The notes below the pieces were generated by a model. That model saw only the letters and a program-made list of their open reading frames with translations. It was not told the DNA's origin and did not search any database. A stretch of 64,000 nucleotides of DNA from positions 30,086,756 through 30,150,755 of the forward strand of contig CP141150.1 of the NCBI GenBank assembly GCA_035235625.1, given 5' to 3'. Shown piece after piece: positions 1-10,711 of this stretch. Each line of letters begins with the position of its first letter. Positions within the stretch are counted from its first letter, which is position 1. The position numbers and the translations under genes were made by a program. Origin of the DNA: Saururus chinensis (taxonomy: Eukaryota > Streptophyta > Magnoliopsida > Piperales > Saururaceae).

Positions 1-1163
1 TCAGACCCATTCAGGCCCAGTCCTGGCCAATGCAGTTCGGGTTGCCTGACCCGAAACCACACCCGATGACCCGCGATGCGCGGGTCATCTCCCTCGCGTC
101 CAGCCAGAGGTTGGAAAGCCCTTGGTGGCGAGGCCGCCGACCGTCACAGCGGGACAAGTCTGGCCCCACTAGATTGCCTCTCAGAGGGATTTCGATGGTC
201 CAGGACTTGCCCCTCCCCGACAGCCGGTTGGGGCAAAAGCTCACTTTTTTTTTAACTGTGCGGTGGCGGCAGCAACTTCTGATGCCGACGCAGCCATGGC
301 CGGCACGGCCATGGCCAGTGTGGCCAATGCCTTTTTTTTCTTTTCATTGACCGAGTGCCTTGCTCGTCGGCCACCACATGCCGGAGCCTAGACCTCCACT
401 GAGAGAGTCCAGAGTTAATGGACCAGCCAGTCACCGGCTGTCAAATAGAATTAACACAGACGACGGTGACTGCAGAGATCACTGTTCATCGCAATTATAA
501 TGAACAACAACTGTAGAGATAACTGTAATTTCTAAAATTACACTATGTAAATTGCATAACACACTAATAATACAATTTACATTCTAATTAACTAAATAAA
601 ATACCCATTAATCTCAACTTGAACTTTAAGATAGTGATCCTACCATAATTGATGTTTATCATCAATCCACCGCCGCCTGAGCCTTGCTTGAGCCTCGCCG
701 TCTAGCACCTTCTCCCTCGCTTAAGGCCAAAAAGCTAAGAGCCCCCTAATTGTGCCATAAGCAACCCTTTTTATAAGCATGGGGATTAGGGTTCCTAATC
801 TCCCTACAAGTTGGTCAATCCTCCTCCCTTAGGCAACCTAATTGGGCCTCTAAAAATAAATTTCGGAACTTTAATTGATCGGGCTCACAAAACGACTTAA
901 ATGGCCCAATTACATGTTTAAATTGGGTAAACGGGCCCTATACGATATATTCAACTTCGAATAGTCGTATCTCCCTCATCCAGGCTCCGATTTTTGCATT
1001 CTTAGTGGTGTTTCGAAGCTCTTTATGTATACTTTATAACCACATATTTTAGCCACTCATTATATCTAGGGAGGAAGTTATCCTACTAAGAATATCAATG
1101 GGTTAAATACCCAATTTTCCACGTATTTAATTTTCGAAACCTAAGAAAATTCGGGATATTACA
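1..1163 (-). repeat. LTR fragment, family TGTAATRTCC (cut by window edge)
   Basis: Read on the minus strand this starts with TGTAATATCCCGAATTTTC at 1163 and runs off the left edge of the window. The layout matches the solo LTR at 50880-54457: the same opening, a shared stretch around 870-1010 (cells with gggcccta and catatctccctcat-type wording), a minus-strand TATA box near 768-775, and a GC-rich block downstream (1-480). It has no coding capacity. The open frames at 11-434 lie in the GC-rich block and look like chance. Whether an internal region follows to the left cannot be seen. Confidence 0.7.
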
Positions 1164-2279
1164 ATTAATCTCTGATGTAGCTAATCCAGAAAACTACAGT
1201 ACCCAACTTAGTTAATCATGACTTAACAAATTATTATAACATATGAAACATGATATATACATGAGCAAGCTAGGTACATATAAGCATAGGTAATCATACC
1301 CTAATCAGTCCTATTATGCATGAGACATGGTCCATAAGTGGCAAACGGGGTCATGTAACCATAAACAATCCTAAACATACATGATCATGTTCACAACTAA
1401 GCCTAAACATGTGAAACATGGTTCATATATAATTAATGTTTCCCACCAAGTGCCACACTAATTATGTCAAATTGTCATTTAATTCTTTAATTAAGGAAGT
1501 AGGCCCCACCTTAAGGCCCACATTAACCTAGGCACTAATGTTTGCGGGTGGAATCATATTCTTGAAGAATGGATATGACTTGAATAGGTTTTAGTCTCAG
1601 TTTTGGATTCACAACTATGTTTCAAATACTTTTACTTTGAGTTTTCCTCTCAATTTGTTTTTGGAGTAATTAGCATGTCTAGATAGTATTTCTATTTTTT
1701 TAGATTTTTCTAGCATAAAATGTATTTATTATATTTTTTAAAATATGTATTGTACAGTAATATAGTTATCTATTTCCAAGTTTAGAAGCGTGTTTAGGGA
1801 TGAAAACATATGATTTTTTGTTCCTTCTTTTTATTATGGATTGGTTAATGTGTTATGAGCTTTCTGTAAAAAATTCAAGTCGTTTGGAGCATGGTAAGTC
1901 AATGACATAATCATTAATTTGAAGCTTGACAGTTCTCGTAGAATTGCAAAGTCTCATTAATTAAATATCAAATATTATTTTTGTACTTATTTTCATATAA
2001 TATTTATTTATATTATAATTAAGATTATGATGTAGGTTTCTACAAATTTTCACATTGATTGGAGTTTATTTGCATACTATTTTATAGAGTACTAATAACT
2101 TTACAACGAATTCATTCAGCAAAATCTTTCAATTAGGTATTTAACTCCACTTTTTTCTATCCAACTAAAACTCAATTGAAAATTTTTGTTAAATAGATTA
2201 GTGTAGAAAAATTATTTCCCTAAGAAATAACTTTCACTATGACTAAAGTAAGCAATGTAGTGATTTGAGGCAGAGAGGC
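1164..2279. other. AT-rich intergenic DNA, no gene seen
   Basis: I see no reading frame, tRNA-like sequence or clear repeat boundary here. The sequence is AT-rich and full of stops. It resembles decayed LTR or intergenic DNA but I cannot assign a family. Confidence 0.5.
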
Positions 2280-2693
2280 TGTAAGATCCTTAAGCTTGAA
2301 CCGGTTTACTTTATTCTATTTAATTGTATTTATATGGTTTAATGTTAACTCGGATCGATTTTGGGCTATTTTTGAAATTTAAGTGGTTAACAAAGGTTTT
2401 AACCAAAATATTCTTCACATTTCAAGTTTTTAAGTTAATTTAAGTCATTTGGTATTTTTCTGGAATTTTTACTATTTCCCCCAAAAATTAGGGTTTGGCA
2501 GGATCCACCGTGGGCCCCACAACCAAAATTAGAATTTTTAACCCAAAATGTTCATAACATCAAACTAAGACATTGGGAAATTATTTCAAAATTTTTTAGA
2601 TTTTAAATTGGGTTGTAATAGCAAATTTATCCATTTTTAGTTGAAGATTCTATTTGTACCTCATTATTTTTTTTTGTCTAACCCAACCCTTTC

Positions 2694-2700
2694 TATATAA
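2694..2700 (+). promoter_or_regulatory. TATA box of LTR at 2280-6138
   Basis: The motif TATATAA lies in ctttctatataaggaaagac, about 415 bp into the LTR. The related LTR at 12741-16016 has a TATA box at the corresponding place on its own strand. This supports a Pol II promoter at the U3/R border. No transcription is implied. Confidence 0.45.
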
Positions 2701-4431
2701 GGAAAGACACAGCCACTTTCCCAATTGGGAAAGGGCTGAGACTTGGATCATTTGAGCCTTATCCCCAATTTCCTAAGGGAGAAAGGAGATTAAGGTGCTT
2801 CATAGATCCTTTAGGGTTTTGCCTAGATCTTTCAAATCTCTTCCTTTGCTTTGAATCAATCTCGATTTTCACTCAAAAGCTATTGATTTGTGTTTCTATT
2901 TCAAGATCTAATGTTTAGAATTTCGTTTTTGGGTGTCTTGAACCCTAGATCTAAGGTTTTTCAAAAGGTTTAGATGTTCTAAATCGATTTTATGAAGGTA
3001 TTGATAAAGATTATGTTTTGGGTAGGTTTTGGAGGAGTTTAAGGAACCATTTCAAATCAAGAACTTGCTAGGAGGTAAGGGTCTTTGTATCTTAAACATG
3101 TTGTGATTTTTGGATCTAAGATTTGAGGTATTTTGAAATGGGTTGCATGCATGTGTGCTACAATGGTGATGTGATAAAAGCTTAATCTTTAGTGTTATTT
3201 TCTTAGGGCTTTGCTTAATAATGATTAGATTCAATGTTCTAGAAGCTTTAATTTGATTATGATGGAGTTTGAGGCTTTGATTTGATGTATCAAGTTGGAT
3301 TAATGGAGGTTCGGGTTGGTTTTCAACATGGAGAAGACGACCCAGAAACTGCTGTTATGCCGATCGAACGGCCTTGCAGGGCGATTGAACAGCAAAACGG
3401 GTTTTTAGGCTGATATTCAGTTTAGCCGTTCGAACGGCCTTACAGGGCAATTGAACGGCTATACTACAGAATTTGGCCATTTTATGCATGTTGCTTATTT
3501 CGATATCTCTACTCCCAAATATCATTTTTATGTTTATGTGGAGTGATTTGAGCTAGAATAAGCTACTTGAAGAGCATGTTATTGATGTTTAGAATTTATG
3601 GTGTATATTTAAAGTCTATGTGAAATGGCATGTAGTTGGATATATATGTTAGAATTGCTATCTTGAAGATATGAGTGAATGATTCCCTATGGGTTAAGCA
3701 TGATTTCAGTAGAATTACAGCATGCTAATGAACTGATATGTCATTATATGATGGGGTTAAATTATGGGTGAATGATAGTGCTATGCCTAGACTCAAGTGT
3801 GAGGTAAATGTGCTTACATATGTTTAGCATGTGGTTACATTTGACTTAATTGATGATTTTCGATGATTTTCACCCATGATTTCCAATGGAATCCATGGTT
3901 AGATATTGATGTGCATGTGTAGTGTGTTGGTGAGTTAATTACAAGGCATGTTAATATGCCAAGAATGAGATGTTTCTACCATGTACACACACACACACGT
4001 GGGGGAAATGGTTATGATGATGTGTAGTATTATGGTTATAAATGATGCATGAGGGGTTGATGAGAGCACTTATCATGAATTAGAATTCATGTATGCCTTG
4101 CCCACGTATGTGCCATGTTGCATGCATCATAAAACGGATCTCCGATTGAGACTTTATCGAGATTAGCCGAGCTTGCCAGATTAGTTGATCATTGGCTTAT
4201 CGAAAATTGGTTGGTCCGAAAGGACATGGTTTCGATATAGGTTCTTGATTGGAACATGGATCCTCCCTGGGTTGGGTTGAGTCGATTTGATTTGTTAATA
4301 CGGTTGAGATTAGTTATTTAGGTTATATGGACCCTGAGAATCCAGCTAGTTTGTCCGAGTGCACTGGCTTACCCAGTACTGTTGCTTAGGACTTCATCTT
4401 TACAAGCAGGGTTGCCCAAGAGTTTAGGCTT

Positions 4432-4710
4432 GATGGGTAGGAGTTGCTCAAAGGTGTTGACCTTGAGGAGCAGGAGTTGCTCAAAGGTGTTAACCTTGAG
4501 GAGCAGCAGTTGCTTGAAGGTTTTGGCCTTGAGGAGCAAGAGTTGCTCAAAGGTGTTAACCTTGAGGAGCAGGAGTTGCTCGAAGGTTTTGGCCTTGAGG
4601 AGCAGGAGTTGCTCAAAGGTGTTAACCTTGAGGAGTAGGAGTTGCTCAAAGGCTTTGGCCTTGAGGAGCAAGGGTTGCTCAAAGGCGTTGGAATTGAGGA
4701 GCATGTCTAT
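4432..4710 (+). repeat. 33-bp minisatellite inside the LTR
   Basis: About eight units of roughly 33 bp follow the pattern ggagttgctcaaaggtgtt then accttgaggagca. Two variants alternate (aaggtgttaac and aaggttttggc), so part of the array is a 66-bp higher-order repeat. Because 33 is divisible by three, all frames stay open and give an 11-residue repeat with the core LEEQELLKGVN. Each unit contains short inverted repeats (TTGAG with CTCAA, GAGCA with TGCTC). I regard the frame as a by-product of the repeat, not a gene. Confidence 0.8.
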
Positions 4711-6138
4711 TTGATATAGGTTTGCTCGATGGCTTCTGCCTTGAAGAGCAGATTTATTCTCTCTATGTATGGACTTGCATGTTGGACTTGTGTGTATGAG
4801 ACACTTATACATGCCTGATGAATGAGAATGTTGATGCATCATCTGAATGTATGTTAGAAATACATTTAATGCAAGTTTATATGATATGATTGTATTCCTG
4901 ATACTACCCCTACACCCTAGTTTTCCGTATGGAATTCGGATTGTGCCCAGAGCGGGCAATGCCCTAGGTTTCCAGTTAGGAAATCGGATTATGTCCAGAG
5001 CGAGTTATATGATATGATATGATATGATTGCATTCCTCTCCTTGATGGAGACATTTACCATTTGATGAAAATGCATGTGTATGTGATAATATTATGCCCA
5101 AATTGCATAGGTTGTGTAGGGATATTTGGATTATGTGACACATGTGGATGTGATTGATTATGCATGATTTAGAATAGTGTGATTGAGACACTTATCATGC
5201 ATGGTGAATGATTTATGAATGAATTATATGGATATGCATTATATGATTATGTGTGAATGAGACACTACTATGCAGGTTGAGGTGATATGAATACACAATT
5301 TGATTAGTTGTGATTGAGACATCATTATGCAAGGTTATGTGATGAATGTGCATGATCTGAAAGGTGTGTTAGAGACACTTCTCATGCATGCTATTATGCT
5401 TGATTTTGAATGAATGATCATTTCTTATGCAGGATGGATGCTAAGTTATGATAAGAGTAGTTATGCTTGACTTTGATAGGTGTCATGTGCATTATAGCTC
5501 TTATGTTATGGATATCAGGTGTTTAGCAAGAGAATGATCAGAAAAGGGGTATCTCATGTCAATTTTGAATCTGAATTGCTAAATTGTCATGCCATGATGT
5601 TTTTCTGATTTTTGTCACCGTATGCAAACCTTACTGAGTTTTACTCACCCCTCTTTCTTGTGCTTTTGTTTTGGGGCTGCACGGCATGACGTGCAAACGC
5701 GCATGACCCTTTGTATGAGGAAATGGCGGGGAGAGCATGAGATTAGGCGTGGAGGCCTTTAGACTTTATTATGCTTGTCTGATTTACTTTATTTTGAGTT
5801 TAGAACATCATGTATGATTGTTCTTGTTTCGGACTCATGCATGTCTTATGAGTTTAGACCTGTTTGAGACCCTTGGTTCGAGTCACGTGTGTTGGGTCAG
5901 GATTTTAAGTACGAGGGTTTGAGACTTGTGGACTAGATTAGAGTTAAAGTCCTCTTTTTTCCTTATTTACTTTTGCTCAAAGGTTTTTATAGTGCGTAAC
6001 TCTGCTAGATTAACCGCCCATATGAGGGGCTAAGTCTTCCACTAATCCCGTTAACCCCTTTCAATTCTACCGCCCCTGCGCACTTGACCGGCCCTTGGAC
6101 CGGGTTCGGCTCGGGTCGGGCAGTGCCTGGCAGGATGA

Positions 6139-6780
6139 GTGAAGGGTGAAGAGGTAGGGAGTATGATGGAAGAGGGCGCAAATATAGGGCAAAAAAGATA
6201 GGGATGAACATATATGAGGCGACCACGGTACTAGAATCGGAGATGACAGAGACAACTACTGTAGCAAGGAAAAAAAATTCAAAGACACAAAGGAGAAAAG
6301 AGGAGGGTTCAAAGGGAGAGAGAAGAGAGGAAAGGTTACCTTAGAGAGGAAGTGTTGTTCCTGGAAAACCCGAGCTCACTTTGTTGGGAAAGATGGATCC
6401 TTCAAGAGCTCCAGTCCCTGAACACAGCTGGTCACCCAAAGTTTTCCCTAGTAGAAAAAAGTTCAAAGACACAAAGCAAAATAGAGGAGGGTCCAAAGAT
6501 AAGTTGATATGATTTGTATGTCTAATCAAGAGATTTGGTGAAAGAAGTCGGGATTTATTGTATATGATACATATTATCTCCATAAGTAAGGAAAGTAAAA
6601 CTTATGACCATATCCAAGTGGGTATCGCCCGACAAACCCTCACAACTGGGTTTTGGTTGGGCAAAGCATGTGATCCTAAGTGAGCAATTATGACCTGGAT
6701 ATTTAGCCAAATTAATTTTCTCTACTAAAAAAAATTCTCATAATTTATTGTACGTCTTTTTTTTAAAATCCGGGTTATGA
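6139..6780. other. Intergenic DNA with a short direct repeat and a possible gypsy RT scrap
   Basis: Two imperfect copies of a segment of about 38 bp (ttcaaagacacaaag then a gaggagggt core) lie near 6279-6316 and 6459-6499. Between them, 6368-6420 has wording similar to the VGKxDGSF part of gypsy reverse transcriptase, but it is too short to assign firmly. No intact gene is visible. Confidence 0.35.
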
Positions 6781-8277
6781 TAGTTTTCTTCCTTTAATAG
6801 GATTAAAATATCTCCATTATTTATCTTCTTTGTCCATCATTAGTAAATGTCAATGATGTTTTTTAACTCCTTTTTCATGCTTGATTGATTATATTGGGAA
6901 TAATCGGTATCTTGTTGATTGTAGTTCTTCAAAATATGGTTTGAACATAAAGTTCTATGTTTTCTCCATATTTTATTCTAGATATTGTTGTAGAAATAAT
7001 AAACATTAAATTAACTATTTCCATATGTAAGTACTATCTATCTACTTATAGAAGATATAACAATGGAGAAACACTTACAAACAATGAAGCATGATGAAAG
7101 TAAAACTCAGCCTCTAATCCTTCAGCCTTGTTTTGACCTTGTTTTTTTAAGGCATTCATGAATGCATTAATCACCTGTTAAAGAAAATTCGTTATTCAAT
7201 TTATTTATAGCATATGTGATCAAATATGTTTATACTTCATCAATAACAATTTAAATACATTCTAACATTTTCGTTTATTGAAAAACTTACATTGCTTTTG
7301 ATTTCCTTCTCAGTGCACAAATAATGAATGTCATCAAGTATTACTTTTTAATCTTCATTCTCTTTAATGAATATATATGAATTAAAAGTTTATTGACAAT
7401 TTATCAATTGATTAGTGTAAATATGCATATTATTTTAAATGTAAATGTGTTTACACAATACTTGTCATTTTTGTCCTCCATACTCTTTATGATGTTTTTA
7501 ATAGGTAGAGCCAAACATCTTCTCTATTTAGCTTCTTGTTGTTGGAGTCCTCTATTTCATTTTCAGCTATTTTTCTCTTTTTTATTTTTTTCATAAATAT
7601 GAAATAAACAATTTTCTCATCTTTTTCTTCCATTTGGACTTTCTACCAATTTTCCAAGTCCAATTCCCAAGCTTTTAGTTGTTGAAGAGGCTTTTTTATT
7701 CTTTCCCATTTTCCCTCTCTTCACCAAGGTCTTGTAAAACTTTATCAATTTCCACTTTTAGAGCGGCAATAATTAAATCTTTTTCATCAACCACTTTTTA
7801 TTGCAAAAAAGAAAAATAGTAAATATTACTTAAAGTTTATTAAAAAATAAATATTTATTGTCTAATTACATAAAACTATAATTATGAACAAATGATAAAT
7901 ACTTTTACATAATACAAAAATTTTGGCATACCAAAATTGATGTGGAGGTTGATCATCCATCTTCCATTGTTCAATATTGTCTTGCTCCCTTCTTTCATCT
8001 TCTTGGTTAACTTCTACGATTTTTAAATATTTAATAAAATGATAAAATTTTAGTAAATATAAATAATACTTTAAATGTTTTATTGAATAGAATTATATGC
8101 TTACCCTCATTATTATTTTCAGTTACTTGTCATTGGTCAGCTTGGATCTACTTTTCTACTTCTTGTTCATTTTCTTCAAAAAATTAAATAAATTTGATCG
8201 AATATTAACATTCCAATTAAGATAGTAGATACTATAAATATTGTATTGAAGCGAAGTATATGCTTACCTTCATTAAT
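6781..8277 (-). pseudogene. Ulp1-like (peptidase C48) gene fragment, part 1
   Basis: On the minus strand, exon-like blocks with GT/AG borders can be read. One (about 7280-7330) gives LDDIHYLCTEKEIKSN and ends at a gtaagt donor. The next, after a ttaacag acceptor (about 7072-7171), starts VINAFMNALKKQGQ and continues to FYFHHASLF. This resembles the N-terminal part of the plant Ulp1/C48 cysteine protease domain, often carried by transposons. A block near 7690-7800 gives a charged helix-like peptide before the domain. No catalytic H-D-C set can be read and stops are present, so the fragment is dead. The chromovirus at 8278 interrupts it, and it appears to resume at 33201. The exact transposon or gene of origin is not clear. 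Confidence 0.45.
8273..8277 (+). repeat. Target site duplication of the chromovirus (left)
   Basis: TTAAT lies directly before the 5' LTR and again directly after the 3' LTR (33196-33200). A matching 5-bp duplication at two sites 24.9 kb apart shows that both LTRs belong to one insertion. Confidence 0.9.
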
Positions 8278-9926
8278 TGTGACAACCAAGATTTTCAGTA
8301 CATTTCTACTAGTATAATTTTAATAAATTAATAGAGCACTATTTTAGATTTGACACCTAAAGAGTTATTGTAGAACTCTAAAAGACGAACATAATGGTTT
8401 TTGAATCGTTTGAAACGGATACCAGGGCTGTAGGTAACGACCGTGGGAAATATGCATCATAGGCGGGACCCACGGTAAACTATTGCAAAACCTATCCTTA
8501 AGTGGTCTTGTTTCGAAGGGCTCGTCAATACAAGTCCATCGGTACCAAGAACACGTAATTCTGCTTTATGCATAAAAAGTTGTTTTGGTTTTAAGTTTGA
8601 AAATAAAAAAGAAAAAAATATATATTATATTTAAGTCGGCTGTTGCATCAGCCGACGCTGACGTGGATGCACGCGTGACGTGGCATCGTGCAGTTCAACT
8701 GTGCGACGGGCCTGCGGTCTGCGTCGCGGGACCACACCACACTGTGTACCCGTGGGCCACGCGTTGGTTCCGCGCCTGTGTGACGCACGGGACCTGCGTG
8801 TCGGGTCCCGCTGTTCCACGCGGAACCACGCGACGCGTGGCAAATGCGTCGCACGTCGTGCGGTTCACTTTTCTTATAAATACCACCGTCTTCTATTTTT
8901 TCTATTCACTTTCACCTTAGTCAAAAACTTTTGACCCTCTTTTCCGAGCCGTTTTAAGTCCGATTCAACTCGTTCAAAAGGCATTTCTAATTAAATCGAC
9001 TGTGTCGGACGCTGTGACCGGGCTAAATTTTCCGTACAAGCTCTCTACAGTGGCAAACTTTCTGCCCCAACACTATGGTAGGGGGTCTTAAACTCTAGCT
9101 TATGCTCTGCATGTATGCTCTACTTTTTATACAGCATTTTTATTTCGTTATGCTCATGTGTTTGAGTTTTCTGAAAAATGTTATAAGCGTGTTATGTTTT
9201 ATATACCCTGATTTGTGTCAGAGTATTTATGTTTTCTGGATAATTCTGGGGTAAACCTAGAATTATAATATTATTTTTCTGGATACCTACCGAGGAAATT
9301 ATTGGTATCTGGCGCGCGCACATAGGTATGGAGTGTAATGGGAAAACTCCTTCCTTCTGAGCTTCCTGTTGCCCCATGAGCATCGGAGGAACGCTATTCG
9401 GTATCATGGCTCTGGATTTATCATCATCGATGAACCAGTGTTTTTCCGAAATTGTTTCGGAATCGGTTTTGCAAAAATTATTATGGTCTTTTACTTAACA
9501 TTAAATTAGATTTTAATTCCACCTACTGAGTATAAAAATACCCACCCACCCTCAGACTCTGCACGTAGTAAAATCAACCCAGAGGTGTCAACCGAAGAAT
9601 TATCTACTTAGTTTCTTTTAAATATTTTTACCAATCTTTGTAATATTATGACTTTTATGAAAGGCTTGGCCTATATTTTGTAATCTAACTGCTCTATATA
9701 CAATGTATTCTGGACTAGGTCCTAATTTGCTACTACGTTATATGTAATATTTTAGCTGTGTGTCAACTCCAAAGTATTATAAATCATTATGTTTTATGTC
9801 TTTGTTATTTTTCTTGGATTCGTACGGTGGGCCGTCACGTTCGGTTTCACGTGCGATGTAACACGTGCCGAGCAGGATAATAATTACTCGAATTATGGCG
9901 TATATTATTTTATGACGGTCGCCACA
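8278..9926 (+). repeat. 5' LTR of the chromovirus (1649 bp)
   Basis: It starts TGTGACAACC and ends GTCGCCACA, so the TG...CA ends are intact. A GC-rich block (8635-8860) precedes a TATAAAT box at 8875-8881. Downstream lies a conserved leader module (about 8946-9030), and a CTGAGTATAAAAATACCCACCC motif (9526-9547) lies toward the 3' end. It matches the 3' LTR closely except in the GC-rich block, where the two LTRs differ strongly. Frames inside it (for example 8585-8920) are not genes. Confidence 0.92.
8875..8881 (+). promoter_or_regulatory. TATA box of the chromovirus 5' LTR
   Basis: TATAAAT in cttttcttataaatacc lies just after the GC-rich block. It is conserved in the 3' LTR at 31795-31801 and is the probable U3/R promoter. 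Confidence 0.55.
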
Positions 9927-9928
9927 CT

Positions 9929-9940
9929 TGGTATCGAAGC
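9929..9940 (+). promoter_or_regulatory. Primer binding site (tRNA-Met type)
   Basis: TGGTATCGAAGC starts two bases after the 5' LTR. It resembles TGGTATCAGAGC, the usual plant PBS complementary to the 3' end of initiator tRNA-Met. The mismatches may be later mutations. Confidence 0.75.
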
Positions 9941-10156
9941 ACTTGACTCCATTGTTCGTAGAACAGTCAATTTGTTTTTACATATAATACCGTAAAGATT
10001 ATATCAATGCTTTCTTATGCAGTGATATGTTTTGTTTTGTGTTTTGAAATGTTTATTCAGTTAATGGGAAAATAAAAAATGAAACTTATTTCGGGATCTT
10101 TATACCATATGTCAGCCTGAAAACCACCACCGAGAAAAGACAAAAAGAACCGCAGT

Positions 10157-10711
10157 ATGGCAGAATCCTCAAACAATTCAGAAATTACCACCGCCTTTCC
10201 CCAGAGTAGCGATGATGTCCTGGAAGTAGTCAATATTCCTGACACGCCTCTCTCAGTAGATGAGGTAGATATCGTACAAAACATTTCCGACTCAACTATC
10301 GAGGTTGAGCACTCAGAAGAGGAAGACTCATTAGATAATGACCTGTCAGAAGAGGACCCGGTGAAGGAGGACTCGTTGGAGGAGGACCCAGTAGAGGAGG
10401 AACCATTGGAGGAGGACTCGTTGGATAAGGACTTAGTAGAGGAGGAACCGTTGGAGGAAGACCCAGTAGAAGAGGACCCGGTAGAAGAGGAACCATTGGA
10501 GGCAGATCCAATGGATGATGAGTATTTTTGGAACAACATGCAAATTAATGTCTTGGAGGAGGGAGAGATAGTAGAAAATATGGGCAAAGAGGAGATGATG
10601 GAAGTCCAAGGAAGGGAAAATGTAATCAGGGGTGAAGGGATAGATAACCCTATGAGAGACGTTGATCTGAATGTCTTATCCCCCGGAAGTAAAAGAAATG
10701 GTAGAAGCTGA
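10157..10711 (+). CDS. Acidic repeat ORF between PBS and gag (184 aa)
   Basis: This uninterrupted frame starts at ATG 10157, 217 bp after the PBS and 433 bp before gag, on the sense strand. The protein is very acidic. After a Ser/Asp-rich N-terminus (about residues 1-60) come 5-6 residue repeats of the type EEDPVEEEPLEEDSL (about 62-120), then a more complex C-terminal part with DPMDDEYFWNNMQINV and ending near VDLNVLSPGSKRNGRS. I recognise no domain. Extra ORFs upstream of gag are unusual for this clade. The frame is open while gag, PR and RT in the same copy carry stops, but purine-rich GAG/GAA repeats rarely form stops, so openness alone is weak evidence. It could be an accessory protein or a repeat that happens to be open. 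Confidence 0.4.
   Translation: MAESSNNSEITTAFPQSSDDVLEVVNIPDTPLSVDEVDIVQNISDSTIEVEHSEEEDSLDNDLSEEDPVKEDSLEEDPVEEEPLEEDSLDKDLVEEEPLEEDPVEEDPVEEEPLEADPMDDEYFWNNMQINVLEEGEIVENMGKEEMMEVQGRENVIRGEGIDNPMRDVDLNVLSPGSKRNGRS

Larger units (their letters stand above)
2280..6138 (+). mobile_element. Long LTR (family TGTAAGATCC), probably solo
   Basis: The left end TGTAAGATCC at 2280 and the right part near 6065-6138 (gcgcacttgaccggccc, then gctcgggtcgggcag) match the two ends of the element at 12741-16016 in opposite orientation. Inside are a TATATAA box at 2694-2700, a paired palindromic module at 3359-3459, a 33-bp minisatellite near 4432-4710 and a TGAGT/ACTCA hairpin followed by CACCCCTCTTTC at 5631-5660. 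The order is the same in the relative. There is no gag or pol. The right terminus is degraded (no clean CA end) and I could not confirm a target duplication, so the right boundary is approximate. Confidence 0.65.

Noticed and set aside
4369..4959. Long repeat-bearing frames on both strands over the minisatellite (196 aa minus, 110 aa plus)
   Set aside because: A 33-bp unit keeps every frame open once it is open in one unit. No non-repetitive domain is attached.
6216..6220. GAGGC as a target duplication of the LTR at 2280 (also at 2275-2279)
   Set aside because: It lies 77 bp beyond the end predicted by alignment with the related LTR, and no CA end is next to it. A 5-bp match at that distance is easily chance.
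8585..8920. Open frames on both strands in the 5' LTR GC-rich block
   Set aside because: They overlap the promoter and TATA box, are open on both strands, and are not kept in the 3' LTR.
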